Notes under the pieces: model-generated
Database searches by the model: none
The model's input: only the letters and a program-made list of their open reading frames with translations
Told to the model about the DNA's origin: nothing
Translations under genes and position numbers: made by a program
Source: Legionellales bacterium UBA4722
GTDB taxonomy: Bacteria; Pseudomonadota; Gammaproteobacteria; DSM-16500
Direction: 5' to 3'
DNA length: 18,939 nt
NCBI GenBank assembly: GCA_002404295.1
Contig: DHJK01000042.1
Location: 20,517 to 39,455 of the forward strand
Part shown: piece by piece, positions 1 to 6,994 of the stretch
Numbering within the stretch: position 1 is the stretch's first letter
Layout: each line of letters opens with the position of its first letter

Positions 1-23
1 AAGGGGAGAGGTGTTCTAAGCAG
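1..23 (-). repeat. Palindromic intergenic repeat, copy A (cut by the window edge)
   Basis: Read on the minus strand this is CTGCTTAG, a short linker, then CCTCTCCCCTT. This is the same left arm as in the copies at 3836, 6862 and 17271. Only one arm is in the window; the loop and second arm would lie before position 1. It starts about 8 bases after the rluC stop codon. Confidence 0.6.
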
Positions 24-31
24 TAGTTCGA

Positions 32-964
32 TTACAAGGCATCCAAACACTCACTCAACTCCACATCCAACGGCGCCGTCACACTAATCTCCTGCCCCGA
101 CGACGGCAACGTAAACCGAATCAAATAAGCGTGTAAAAACATACGCCTTAGCCCTGTCTCTCGAAGTTGTTTATTCAATTCTCTATCACCATATTTTTCA
201 TCGCCCGCCACCGGATGCCCACGATGCTTAGCATGCACGCGGATTTGATGGGTACGACCCGTTTCTAACGTCGCCTCCATCAATGATGTTTTTGAATATT
301 CATGCAATGTACGAAAATGTGTCACCGAAGGCTTCCCTTCTGCATGCACATGCACTATCCGCTCACCGCTGGTTAGTTGATTTTTAAGCAAAGGAACATC
401 AACCGTTAACTCCGCTTCTTTCCAATGACCCTTAGTTAGCGTCCAATATATTTTTTCCACATGTCTTGCGCGCAATAATTCATGTAACTCACGTAATACA
501 CTACGTTTTTTTGCCAAGATCAAACAACCAGATGTATCTAAATCCAAGCGATGCACCAACTCAAGTTGGGTTAACTTAGGATACATACAACGCAATGCTT
601 CAACCACGCCTAACTTCACACTACTGCCGCCATGAACTGGAATACCGGAAGGCTTATTAATGATCAAAAGACCGTTGTCTTCATATAAAATACGGTTCTC
701 CAGACATTGCATTAATTGATTGCCGGGCCTTGGAAGCACATTCTCCGGCTCAATCTGCAAAGGTGGTAGCCTTATATAGTCACCATCCTGCAACTTATAA
801 CTAGGCTTGGCACGTTTTTTATTAACCCGCACCTCGCCTTTACGTAAAATTCGATAAATATGTGTTTTAGGCACGCCTTTTAAGCGAGCCATCAAAAAAT
901 TGTCGATACGCTGCCCAGCAAAGTCGGCTGTGATAGTCAGGAATTGAACGGGGGCTTTTTCCAT
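32..964 (-). CDS. rluC: 23S rRNA pseudouridine synthase RluC (RluA family)
   Basis: 310 aa, the usual length for RluC. An N-terminal S4 RNA-binding domain (about residues 18-65, QRIDNFLMARLKGVPKTHIY) is followed by the RluA-type synthase domain. The catalytic motif HRLDLDTSG lies at residues 138-146 with D141 as the expected catalytic aspartate. The later motif ETGRTHQIRVHAKHRGHPVAG is also intact. In E. coli RluC converts uridines 955, 2504 and 2580 of 23S rRNA to pseudouridine; the same role is inferred here. The gene is transcribed away from rne, the same divergent arrangement as in E. coli, which supports RluC over the paralogues RluA and RluD. The start at 964 has only a weak GGA-type ribosome site. 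A palindromic repeat begins about 8 bases beyond the stop codon. Confidence 0.93.
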   Translation of the reverse strand: MEKAPVQFLTITADFAGQRIDNFLMARLKGVPKTHIYRILRKGEVRVNKKRAKPSYKLQDGDYIRLPPLQIEPENVLPRPGNQLMQCLENRILYEDNGLLIINKPSGIPVHGGSSVKLGVVEALRCMYPKLTQLELVHRLDLDTSGCLILAKKRSVLRELHELLRARHVEKIYWTLTKGHWKEAELTVDVPLLKNQLTSGERIVHVHAEGKPSVTHFRTLHEYSKTSLMEATLETGRTHQIRVHAKHRGHPVAGDEKYGDRELNKQLRETGLRRMFLHAYLIRFTLPSSGQEISVTAPLDVELSECLDAL

Positions 965-1020
965 CGCGGGTCATCCAAAAAGGCTGACTTTAACAGATTT
1001 CAGGTACCCTTCCTATCTCA

Positions 1021-1049
1021 TTGATCCATTTTAAAAATACTGCTATATT
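1021..1049 (+). promoter_or_regulatory. Predicted sigma70 promoter of rne with extended -10
   Basis: A -35 box TTGATC (1021-1026) and a -10 box TATATT (1044-1049) are separated by exactly 17 bases. A TG dinucleotide at 1041-1042 makes an extended -10 (TGCTATATT). Transcription would start near 1056, giving an rne leader of about 460 nt. E. coli rne also has a leader several hundred nt long. Inferred from sequence only. Confidence 0.6.
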
Positions 1050-1055
1050 CACCAA

Positions 1056-1069
1056 TGCCTAATTAGGCA
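1056..1069 (+). promoter_or_regulatory. Perfect 14-nt palindrome at the predicted rne transcription start
   Basis: TGCCTAATTAGGCA is a perfect palindrome placed exactly where transcription from the predicted promoter should begin. As RNA it would form a 5-bp hairpin with an AAUU loop at the extreme 5' end, which could shield the transcript from 5'-end-dependent decay. As DNA it could be an operator. Both roles are inference. Confidence 0.4.
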
Positions 1070-1080
1070 AAATTATTAAG

Positions 1081-1197
1081 ATGTATTCGCATGAGTATGA
1101 TGCCAAAGGGATTTAGAGAGTCATTGCACTGCTTAAGCTTCCTATAGCAGCATTAACGACCCTTTTGGACTTTAAATCATGAAGTTAGCGAATACAT
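1081..1197 (+). promoter_or_regulatory. Structured rne 5' UTR element (hp2-like autoregulatory hairpin)
   Basis: A 10-base arm ATGTATTCGC (1081-1090) is exactly complementary to GCGAATACAT (1188-1197). Nested inside are ATGAT (1097-1101) with ATCAT (1176-1180), CCAAAGGG (1103-1110) with CCCTTTTGG (1160-1168, one bulged U), and an apical CTGCT (1129-1133) with AGCAG (1146-1150). The result is one long hairpin interrupted by internal loops, in the leader of rne. In gammaproteobacteria RNase E binds and cleaves such a leader hairpin (hp2 of E. coli; Rfam family rne5) to repress its own mRNA. The pairing is seen directly; the assignment rests on position and architecture. Confidence 0.6.
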
Positions 1198-1288
1198 ATA
1201 AAGAACATAAACCGCGCTCAGATCTTTTAAAATGATACGGGCCCAATGATAGATGGCAAGTTGCCAAGTTTTTTAGGGTAGGATAATC

Positions 1289-1311
1289 GCTGCTCATCGA
1301 TAAAGAGCAGC
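1289..1311 (+). promoter_or_regulatory. Second perfect hairpin in the rne leader
   Basis: GCTGCTC (1289-1295) pairs perfectly with GAGCAGC (1305-1311) around a 9-nt loop. Just upstream lies a further 13-nt palindrome, TGGCAAGTTGCCA (1254-1266). No U-run follows either one, so they are not intrinsic terminators. They probably belong to the structured leader. Confidence 0.35.
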
Positions 1312-1368
1312 ACTATAAAAGATGCGATAAAGCCGATTAAAGAGTTAGTTGGAAATAAAGAGGTTCAT

Positions 1369-1479
1369 TTGAATACTTCCATAGTAAAATCAATAAAATG
1401 GATCCTTCCTGCCGGCGCTAAAAAAAACAAGCATCATGATATAACTAAAAACAGCAACAACGCCTCATCAGGGCAATAA
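1369..1479 (+). CDS. Possible 36-aa leader ORF in the rne 5' UTR
   Basis: A TTG codon at 1369 is preceded, after 5 bases, by a strong ribosome-binding site AAGAGG (1358-1363). It opens a frame of 36 codons ending at TAA 1477-1479. The peptide would read (M)NTSIVKSIKWILPAGAKKNK and then a hydrophilic His/Asn/Ser-rich end. It ends 37 bases before the rne start. No family is recognised. A 7-codon mini-ORF (MSAFDIE, 1485-1508) follows, and its stop overlaps the rne ribosome site. Short non-ATG frames arise by chance, so this is only a candidate. Confidence 0.2.
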   Translation: MNTSIVKSIKWILPAGAKKNKHHDITKNSNNASSGQ

Positions 1480-1516
1480 AAAGTTATGAGCGCCTTTGAT
1501 ATAGAATAAGGTAGCT

Positions 1517-3829
1517 ATGAAAAGAATGTTAATTAACGCAACTCATAAAAATGAAGAGTTGCGAATCGCGCTGGCGAATGGGCAGTATTTATACGATCTC
1601 ACTATTGAATCTGCGGCTCACGAACAAACAAAATCTAATTTATACCTAGGGATAGTCACCCGAAGAGAGAAAAGCCTTGAAGCGGCTTTTGTTGATTTCG
1701 GTGGTGGACGCCATGGGTTCCTACCTTTAAAAGAAGTGGCTCGTTCTTGTTTCAGCAGTCGATTTGACGAAAGCCAGGGTACACGTCCGACTATTGACGA
1801 AGTACTGGAAGAAGGACAGGAAATTATTGTCCAAGTGGATAAAGAAGAACGGGGCTCCAAAGGCGCCGCACTCACCACTTTTATCTCATTACCAGGATCT
1901 TACTTAGTCTTAATGCCAAACAACCCAAGAGCAGGTGGGATTTCTAGACGCATTGAAGGCGATGAGCGCTCTGAATTACGTGAAAACCTCGCGGCTCTAC
2001 AATTACCAGAAGGCATGGGCATTATTGTCCGTACAGCAGGCAGTGGCCGCAACCAAGAAGAGCTGCAATGGGATTTGGCAATTTTATTACGTCACTGGGA
2101 AGCTATTGAGCAGGTAGCCAAACAAAAAGCGGCTCCTTTCCTTATTTATCAAGAAAGCAATGCAGTCATTCGCTCAGTCAGAGATTACTTACGTAAAGAT
2201 ATAGACGAACTTTTAATTGACGAACCTGACACCTACCAAGAAGTAGTTGATCACATTAAATTGATTCGACCCGACTTTATTAACCGCGTCAAACTTTACC
2301 AAGATCCTACCCCTCTCTTTACACGCTTCCAAATTGAAAGCCAGATTGAGTCTGCATTCCAGCGCGAAGTGAGATTGCCTTCAGGTGGCTCTATTGTAAT
2401 TGATCATACAGAAGCCATGGTCTCTATCGATATTAACTCCGCCCGCTCCACCAAAGGAGGCGACATTGAAGAAACAGCACTCACCACCAATCTTGAAGCA
2501 GCCGATGAAATTGCACGTCAACTGCGGTTACGTGATTTGGGCGGCTTAATTGTTATTGATTTTATCGACATGACTCCATTACGAAATCAACGTGAAGTCG
2601 AAGAACGTATTCGAAAAGCATTGGAAATGGATAGAGCACGCGTACAAGTAGGACGTATATCACGTTTTGGATTACTTGAAATGTCGCGTCAACGTTTACG
2701 TCCATCACTGGGTGAGTCTAGCCATATCAGCTGCCCTCGCTGCTTGGGTCAAGGAACTATACGTGGCGTGGAATCACTGGCTTTATCGATTATTCGTTTA
2801 ATTGAAGAACATGCGCTGAAAGAAAATACCGCACAAGTTCGCGCTATATTACCCATTGAAATTGCTTCCTTCCTCTTGAATGAAAAACGACAAGCTATTA
2901 TTGATATCGAAACTCGTCAAAATGTCACTGTCATGATAGTACCCAACCAGTATTTCACAACACCACAGTATGAAGTAGAACGTATTCGCACTTCAGATTT
3001 TTCTGAACGGGATGAGAAACTGGCAAGTTACCAATTAATATCCAAACCTGAAATCGAAGTAGCTGCCACTAGCCATGTTGTACAAAGAGCGCATCAAGAA
3101 CCTGCTATCAAAAGCATGTCCATTGAACACGCAACACCATTGCAAACGCCGCCTTCCACGAAAAACAAGGAAAAAACACAGCAAAAAGGCTTAATAAAAC
3201 GGTTTGTGACTTATCTATTTGAGAAAAAAGAAGGCGGTTCTACAACAGGCACAACAGTATCTACTGAAAAAAGAAAATACGGATCTCAACCACAACGTAA
3301 CAAATACCGTGGACAAAACCGTAATAAACAAGGACGAAGACATAATCCACGTCATGACCAAAATCGTTCAAAACCATTCAAACCGAATGAGAATCAGCAA
3401 TCTGCTCAAGAAACAAGGACAACTGAGACATCTTGGGAGCCTCAATCACAGGAGACACAGCAACCTGTTAGAGAAACAGCAACACCGACTACACGTCAAC
3501 CTGCTAGAGAGACATCAACACCTGTTACGCGCCAATCAGTGAGCAATCAGCCCGTTATTGAAAATCAAAGACCGGCTACTGCGCCCTCATCCGCACCTGT
3601 GGAGCATGTGCATCCGTCTTACATCGATCATCAGTCAACCCATACGCCGGGCGACAGACCTGCAGGCGAACGAAAACACCATCGCCACCCTTCGAAGCAT
3701 CGTCATAATAAACGTTTTTCTAAGAATCGCGGGAATAGAAGACCATCGACTGGGGGTAATAATAGCAATAGCGATCAGAAGCAGCAGCCTTTGGCGGGTG
3801 AGGATAATTATAATAAGTCGGATAGTTAA
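1517..3829 (+). CDS. rne: Ribonuclease E
   Basis: 770 aa. The catalytic half (residues 1-510) carries the S1 domain (about 37-120), the catalytic aspartates D305 (in MVSIDINSARST) and D348 (in GLIVIDFIDMTP), and the zinc-link CPRC (C406, C409) that joins protomers. After it, residues 557-570 (KGLIKRFVTYLFEK) look like the amphipathic membrane-binding helix of E. coli RNase E. The tail (about 200 residues) is Arg/Gln/Pro-rich and disordered, with basic RNA-binding stretches near 585-640 and at the C-terminus. It is shorter than the E. coli tail (1061 aa in total), and I could not recognise enolase-, RhlB- or PNPase-binding segments. The enzyme starts most mRNA decay and processes rRNA and tRNA. 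RNase G is unlikely given the tail and the rluC neighbour. The start is supported by AAGG at 1508-1511. The leader is probably the target of self-regulation. Confidence 0.96.
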   Translation: MKRMLINATHKNEELRIALANGQYLYDLTIESAAHEQTKSNLYLGIVTRREKSLEAAFVDFGGGRHGFLPLKEVARSCFSSRFDESQGTRPTIDEVLEEGQEIIVQVDKEERGSKGAALTTFISLPGSYLVLMPNNPRAGGISRRIEGDERSELRENLAALQLPEGMGIIVRTAGSGRNQEELQWDLAILLRHWEAIEQVAKQKAAPFLIYQESNAVIRSVRDYLRKDIDELLIDEPDTYQEVVDHIKLIRPDFINRVKLYQDPTPLFTRFQIESQIESAFQREVRLPSGGSIVIDHTEAMVSIDINSARSTKGGDIEETALTTNLEAADEIARQLRLRDLGGLIVIDFIDMTPLRNQREVEERIRKALEMDRARVQVGRISRFGLLEMSRQRLRPSLGESSHISCPRCLGQGTIRGVESLALSIIRLIEEHALKENTAQVRAILPIEIASFLLNEKRQAIIDIETRQNVTVMIVPNQYFTTPQYEVERIRTSDFSERDEKLASYQLISKPEIEVAATSHVVQRAHQEPAIKSMSIEHATPLQTPPSTKNKEKTQQKGLIKRFVTYLFEKKEGGSTTGTTVSTEKRKYGSQPQRNKYRGQNRNKQGRRHNPRHDQNRSKPFKPNENQQSAQETRTTETSWEPQSQETQQPVRETATPTTRQPARETSTPVTRQSVSNQPVIENQRPATAPSSAPVEHVHPSYIDHQSTHTPGDRPAGERKHHRHPSKHRHNKRFSKNRGNRRPSTGGNNSNSDQKQQPLAGEDNYNKSDS
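3461..3532 (+). repeat. Two 36-bp tandem repeats inside the rne tail
   Basis: Two adjacent in-frame 36-bp units (3461-3496 and 3497-3532) are identical at 28 of 36 positions. They encode QPVRETATPTTR and then QPARETSTPVTR. This is a tandem duplication in the disordered C-terminal region of RNase E. Confidence 0.7.
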
Positions 3830-3835
3830 GGGTTT

Positions 3836-3876
3836 TGCTTAATAACCTCTCCCCTTGTGGGAGAGGTTGCTAAGCA
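3836..3876. repeat. Palindromic intergenic repeat, copy B (between rne and ycaR)
   Basis: The left arm at 3836-3853 (TGCTTAATAACCTCTCCC) pairs with the right arm at 3859-3876 (GGGAGAGGTTGCTAAGCA) around loop CTTGT. There is one mismatch and one G-T pair. It starts 6 bases after the rne stop, between convergent rne and ycaR, so it may act as a two-way transcript end. It lacks a U-run and belongs to the same family as copies A, C and D. Confidence 0.75.
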
Positions 3877-3901
3877 GCGCCTGTGCGAGAATGACCATTC
3901 A

Positions 3902-4084
3902 TCACCCCGAAACCTCCTCAACACTCAACCTCCGCCCCCTACTCTCCATCATCACCGGAATATCATCAATCACCGGATACGCCACCCGATCAAATTTACA
4001 AATTAATTCTTGATTAACCGAATCAAAGAGTAATTCACCTTTGCAGACAGGACATGCTAGAATTTCAAGTAAGTTATTTTTCAT
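3902..4084 (-). CDS. ycaR: UPF0434/Trm112-like zinc-ribbon protein YcaR
   Basis: 60 aa from the ATG at 4084 (MKNNLLEILACPVCKGELLF). This length and N-terminus match YcaR-type proteins. CPVC at residues 11-14 and C29 (in ELICKFDRVAYPV) are the visible cysteines, and the DDIPVM segment is typical. An alternative GTG at 4093 would add three residues, but the GGCGG ribosome site then sits too close; with the ATG the spacing is about 8 bases. The family resembles the Trm112 methyltransferase activator, but its bacterial role is unsettled. In E. coli it sits by lpxK and kdsB; here it stands alone, convergent with rne and divergent from the next gene. Confidence 0.88.
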   Translation of the reverse strand: MKNNLLEILACPVCKGELLFDSVNQELICKFDRVAYPVIDDIPVMMESRGRRLSVEEVSG

Positions 4085-4135
4085 AAGAGACACCGCCTTT
4101 TAAATTTCTACGTACAAGAATTATAGTGAATACCT

Positions 4136-4870
4136 ATGACTACATTCCATTTATTTAATTTAGATAGCGTGGATCCTTCATGGCAAGCTTGCCTAAATCA
4201 AGCTTTAGCTAAAATGGATCCTGACTATTTGGCTCAGTTATACCACAATTCAGAATGGCTACCCGGTCATGAAAAAATAATGAATGCTTTCACCTTGCCC
4301 GTCAATAAAATTAAACATATTTTACTGGGCGAATCTCCCTATCCACGTGCTAAATCAGCGAACGGTTATGCGTTTTGGGATGCTGCAGTCACAGATATAT
4401 GGTCAGAAACAGGTTTAAGCAAACCCGTCAATCGCGCTACTTCTTTGCGGAACATCATTAAAATGCTTTTAGTGGCTGAAGGCGCTTTACAACCGTATGC
4501 AACAAGCCAAACAGATATCGCACAAATAAATAAAGAATCTTTCATAAAAACCAACTCTGAATTTTTCAATCATTTTCTATCACATGGATTTTTATTATTA
4601 AACACTTCACTGGTATTACAATCAACAGCCGTGCGCAAAGATGCTAAAGCATGGCAACCTTTTATAAAGCACGTACTTCATTTTCTATATGAAAAAAATC
4701 CCAATGTACAATTGATTTTACTAGGTAATATTGCAAATACTGTCGATAAACTCATCGAACAGTTGCCTATCAAAAAATGGTATGCCGAGCACCCTTATAA
4801 TATTTCATTTATACTCAATCCTGCTGTGCTTGAGTTTTTTAGACCTTTTAATCTCCTCAAATACGAGTAA
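4136..4870 (+). CDS. Divergent uracil-DNA-glycosylase-fold protein with altered catalytic motifs
   Basis: 244 aa. The order of segments follows family-1 uracil-DNA glycosylase (Ung). HILLGESPYPRAKSANGYAF (residues 61-80) aligns with the Ung water-activating loop GQDPYH. RATSLRNI (100-107) aligns with the PPSLLN segment, GFLLLNTSLVLQ (151-162) with GVLLLNTVLTVR, VQLILLGNIA (191-200) with VVFLLWGSHA, and ILNPAVLEFF (226-235) with the HPSPLS segment. The catalytic Asp (E. coli D64) is Ser67 and the catalytic His (H187) is Asn228, so normal Ung chemistry is unlikely. It could be a DNA-binding or inhibitor-like derivative, or have another base specificity; the function is not known. No ribosome site precedes the ATG, and a possible -10 (TATAGT, 4122-4127) lies so close that the mRNA could be nearly leaderless. 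Confidence 0.7.
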   Translation: MTTFHLFNLDSVDPSWQACLNQALAKMDPDYLAQLYHNSEWLPGHEKIMNAFTLPVNKIKHILLGESPYPRAKSANGYAFWDAAVTDIWSETGLSKPVNRATSLRNIIKMLLVAEGALQPYATSQTDIAQINKESFIKTNSEFFNHFLSHGFLLLNTSLVLQSTAVRKDAKAWQPFIKHVLHFLYEKNPNVQLILLGNIANTVDKLIEQLPIKKWYAEHPYNISFILNPAVLEFFRPFNLLKYE

Positions 4871-4956
4871 CTATTCAACTCTATGCCTTAACTTATCGCC
4901 TAGGGTGCGTTCTCATTTAAAATCCAAATGCGGTTGCCTGCCCTCGTAAAACAGCA

Positions 4957-4962
4957 TAAGAT
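4957..4962 (+). promoter_or_regulatory. Weak candidate promoter upstream of the DUF3857 gene
   Basis: TTGCCT (4934-4939), a 17-base spacer and TAAGAT (4957-4962) match the sigma70 boxes at 4 of 6 positions each. The remainder of the 108-bp gap after the glycosylase-like gene holds nothing I can identify. Confidence 0.2.
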
Positions 4963-4978
4963 GGACATCCTTTGATCG

Positions 4979-6871
4979 ATGCGAGATTTGAATATGCTTA
5001 ATAATCTGAAGATTCGCTACATGGCAATTTTCATTACTTTAATGACGCTGTTCATTTCTCCCACTATTTACGCAGAGACTACCAACTATAGAACTGACCT
5101 GCTGCAAGAAACTTGGCAGCTACACCCAGATAAAACATATGACGTTGAAATAGTAAATAAGAAAACCGCATTAACACCCTTAGGTGTTGATATGCTCGCC
5201 AATGAACAAATGGGATTTTTCCCCGATAAAGAACGCGTACAATTAATTGAAAGCTACATCATACAACCCGATGGTAAACGTATTCAATTACCCGCGAATA
5301 GCGTCTATACCCGCCCTAGCCCACTTTCAATCACAGCCTCCGGTTTTACAAATAGCATGATCACTACGGTTATTTTTCCAAAACTGCAACCCGGCAGCCA
5401 GCGTGTAACACACTGGAAACTGACCCGTTTTAAACCAGACCCCTTCGGCATTATGATCATGCAAGTACCTGCTTTTGAAGCAGCCATCACACGGCAAGAG
5501 GTCATCATTCATAAACCGAGCACACTCAACTTGCAGTGGGGTAAACGTGGAAATTATCAAATCACGACTACACAAACACCGCATGAAACGATTATTCACG
5601 CGTGGTTAGTAAATAAACTAGCTGAATCGGAAGAAGTGGGCATGACAGATGAAGTTGATTTTCAATCGCTGTTTGTTGCCTCTACAAATAAGTCATGGGA
5701 TGAATTAGGACGCATTTATTATCAGTTAGCTAACAATAAAAGCTCAGTAACGCCTGAAATTCAAGCGCTTGCTAAAAAAATTGCAGGTAATCAGACGGGT
5801 CTAGCTGCCGCAAAAGCACTGTACAACTGGACAACTGCACATATTCATTATGTACAACTCTCGTTTAATGAAGCGGGTGCTTATACGCCACATTCTGCAA
5901 CGGAAATTTTAAATAATGGCTATGGCGATTGCAAAGACTATGCCACCTTATTACAAGCATTATTAAAAGCAGTCGATATCAAATCATATACGGTATTAGT
6001 GAATTGGGGTGATCTAGCTACTCAATTGCCAGTGCCAACGCCTGCGCAGTTTAACCATGCCATTCTATATTTACCGGAATATAATCTATTTGCAAATCCA
6101 ACAGATCAAACTGCGAGCTTTGGTGTGTTAGATAAAAGCTTGCTCAATAAACTCGTTGTCATCGGTTCCAAAAAAGGTGAAGCAGTGAATATCCCCATGG
6201 GAAAGCCGGAAGATAACCAATATAATTTAGACAGCCAAATTACACTGCAAGATAATGGTGAGATTGTGGGACAAGGTGTTATAAAAACCACAGGCATTAT
6301 TAATAATAAAATGAGAGGCATTATGAACAATGCTGTCTCTATGCAAAAATTGGCTGACAGCCTGTTAGCAGATACTCCTGAAGGTGGAACGGGGATGATT
6401 TCTAGCAGTAATCCTCATGACTTGAATCATGATATGATGACTCAAATTCAATGGAAAACCCCTTTTGCTTTTAATTTGAATCAATCTATATATTTAACCG
6501 TACCCTGCGGTATTGATTATTTTTCACCTAGCCAATTGAGGCATTTTGTGACTTATACGAAGCGCCTTTACCCTGCTATGTTAATGCCTGCAGTATTAAC
6601 TTGGCATTACACTATTCACTTACCGACTCACTATCAAAGCAGTACAATGCCGCTTAATGTCGTATTAACCAACCCCGCGGGTAGTTATCAAAGTACTTAT
6701 ACGCATGATAAAAATACTATCCGCGTTGCTCGGCAGCTTATTATTGCTAAAAATTATTTACAACCTGCAGAATATGAATACTTTAATCAGCTTATGTTTA
6801 AGTTAGTAAGTGATGCGCGAAGTACGATTGTCCTGAAAAAAGATGAAGGCACTCAAGCGAATACTGCTTAG
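4979..6871 (+). CDS. Exported DUF3857 / transglutaminase-like protein
   Basis: 630 aa. A signal peptide is clear: a hydrophobic stretch at residues 15-29, then SPTIYA with cleavage expected after A32. It is followed by a DUF3857 beta-rich domain (about 50-210) and a transglutaminase-like cysteine-protease-fold domain (about 260-385). Its catalytic triad is C318 (NNGYGDCKDYATLL), H360 (QFNHAILYL) and D376 (NPTDQTAS). The C-terminal third is a further beta-rich region. Family members are periplasmic, and their substrates are mostly unknown. An alternative start at 4994 (M6) keeps the signal peptide and is preceded by a weak GAG. The last codons (…N-T-A) and the TAG stop lie inside palindromic repeat copy C, so the natural C-terminus may have been altered slightly. 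Confidence 0.85.
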   Translation: MRDLNMLNNLKIRYMAIFITLMTLFISPTIYAETTNYRTDLLQETWQLHPDKTYDVEIVNKKTALTPLGVDMLANEQMGFFPDKERVQLIESYIIQPDGKRIQLPANSVYTRPSPLSITASGFTNSMITTVIFPKLQPGSQRVTHWKLTRFKPDPFGIMIMQVPAFEAAITRQEVIIHKPSTLNLQWGKRGNYQITTTQTPHETIIHAWLVNKLAESEEVGMTDEVDFQSLFVASTNKSWDELGRIYYQLANNKSSVTPEIQALAKKIAGNQTGLAAAKALYNWTTAHIHYVQLSFNEAGAYTPHSATEILNNGYGDCKDYATLLQALLKAVDIKSYTVLVNWGDLATQLPVPTPAQFNHAILYLPEYNLFANPTDQTASFGVLDKSLLNKLVVIGSKKGEAVNIPMGKPEDNQYNLDSQITLQDNGEIVGQGVIKTTGIINNKMRGIMNNAVSMQKLADSLLADTPEGGTGMISSSNPHDLNHDMMTQIQWKTPFAFNLNQSIYLTVPCGIDYFSPSQLRHFVTYTKRLYPAMLMPAVLTWHYTIHLPTHYQSSTMPLNVVLTNPAGSYQSTYTHDKNTIRVARQLIIAKNYLQPAEYEYFNQLMFKLVSDARSTIVLKKDEGTQANTA

Positions 6872-6896
6872 TAACTTCTCCCCTTGTGGGAAAGAT
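6862..6896 (+). repeat. Palindromic intergenic repeat, copy C (degenerate)
   Basis: The left arm CTGCTTAGTAACTTCTCCC (6864-6882) and the loop CTTGT match copy B. The right arm (GGGAAAGAT, 6888-6896) is degenerate and its outer part is lost. Its TTGTGGGAAA also occurs in the loop of copy D, read on the opposite strand. The stop codon of the upstream gene (6869-6871) lies inside it. Confidence 0.55.
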
Positions 6897-6930
6897 CGGC
6901 GCATAGCGACGAGTGATGGGTGCTTTATAT

Positions 6931-6959
6931 TTGCTATTTTCGTCCAAAACAGCTAAATT
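6931..6959 (+). promoter_or_regulatory. Predicted promoter of the two-component operon
   Basis: TTGCTA (6931-6936), a 17-base spacer and TAAATT (6954-6959) give a plausible sigma70 promoter with a start near 6967. A good ribosome site AGGAG (6981-6985) follows before the ATG at 6995. Confidence 0.4.
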
Positions 6960-6994
6960 TGTTATTTAACTGCTATAGGTAGGAGCCAAGCAAC

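Noticed and set aside
1128..1137. ACTGCTTAAG in the rne leader, matching the outer end of the palindromic repeats
   Set aside because: Only 10 bases match, the CCTCTCCC core is absent, and the bases are accounted for by the apical stem of the leader hairpin. Chance similarity is likelier.
3219..3842. Open frames of 107 and 94 codons overlapping the rne tail
   Set aside because: They run in another frame across low-complexity Arg/Gln-rich coding sequence, have no family resemblance, and the rne frame is continuous through them.
3836..3876. Classical Rho-independent terminator for rne
   Set aside because: The hairpin is strong but is not followed by a U-run on either strand. It is therefore listed as a repeat with only a possible termination role.
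3877..3895. GCGCCTGTGCGAGAATGAC, reminiscent of REP-type GTCATTCTCGCGC repeats
   Set aside because: It is short, has no partner arm and no second copy in the window, so it is not supported as a separate repeat.
4905..4950. Minus-strand reading EGRQPHLDFK-stop, looking like the C-terminal remnant of a transposase with an inverted-repeat end
   Set aside because: It is only about ten codons, with no recognisable transposase domain nearby and no matching second end. It cannot be supported from the sequence alone.
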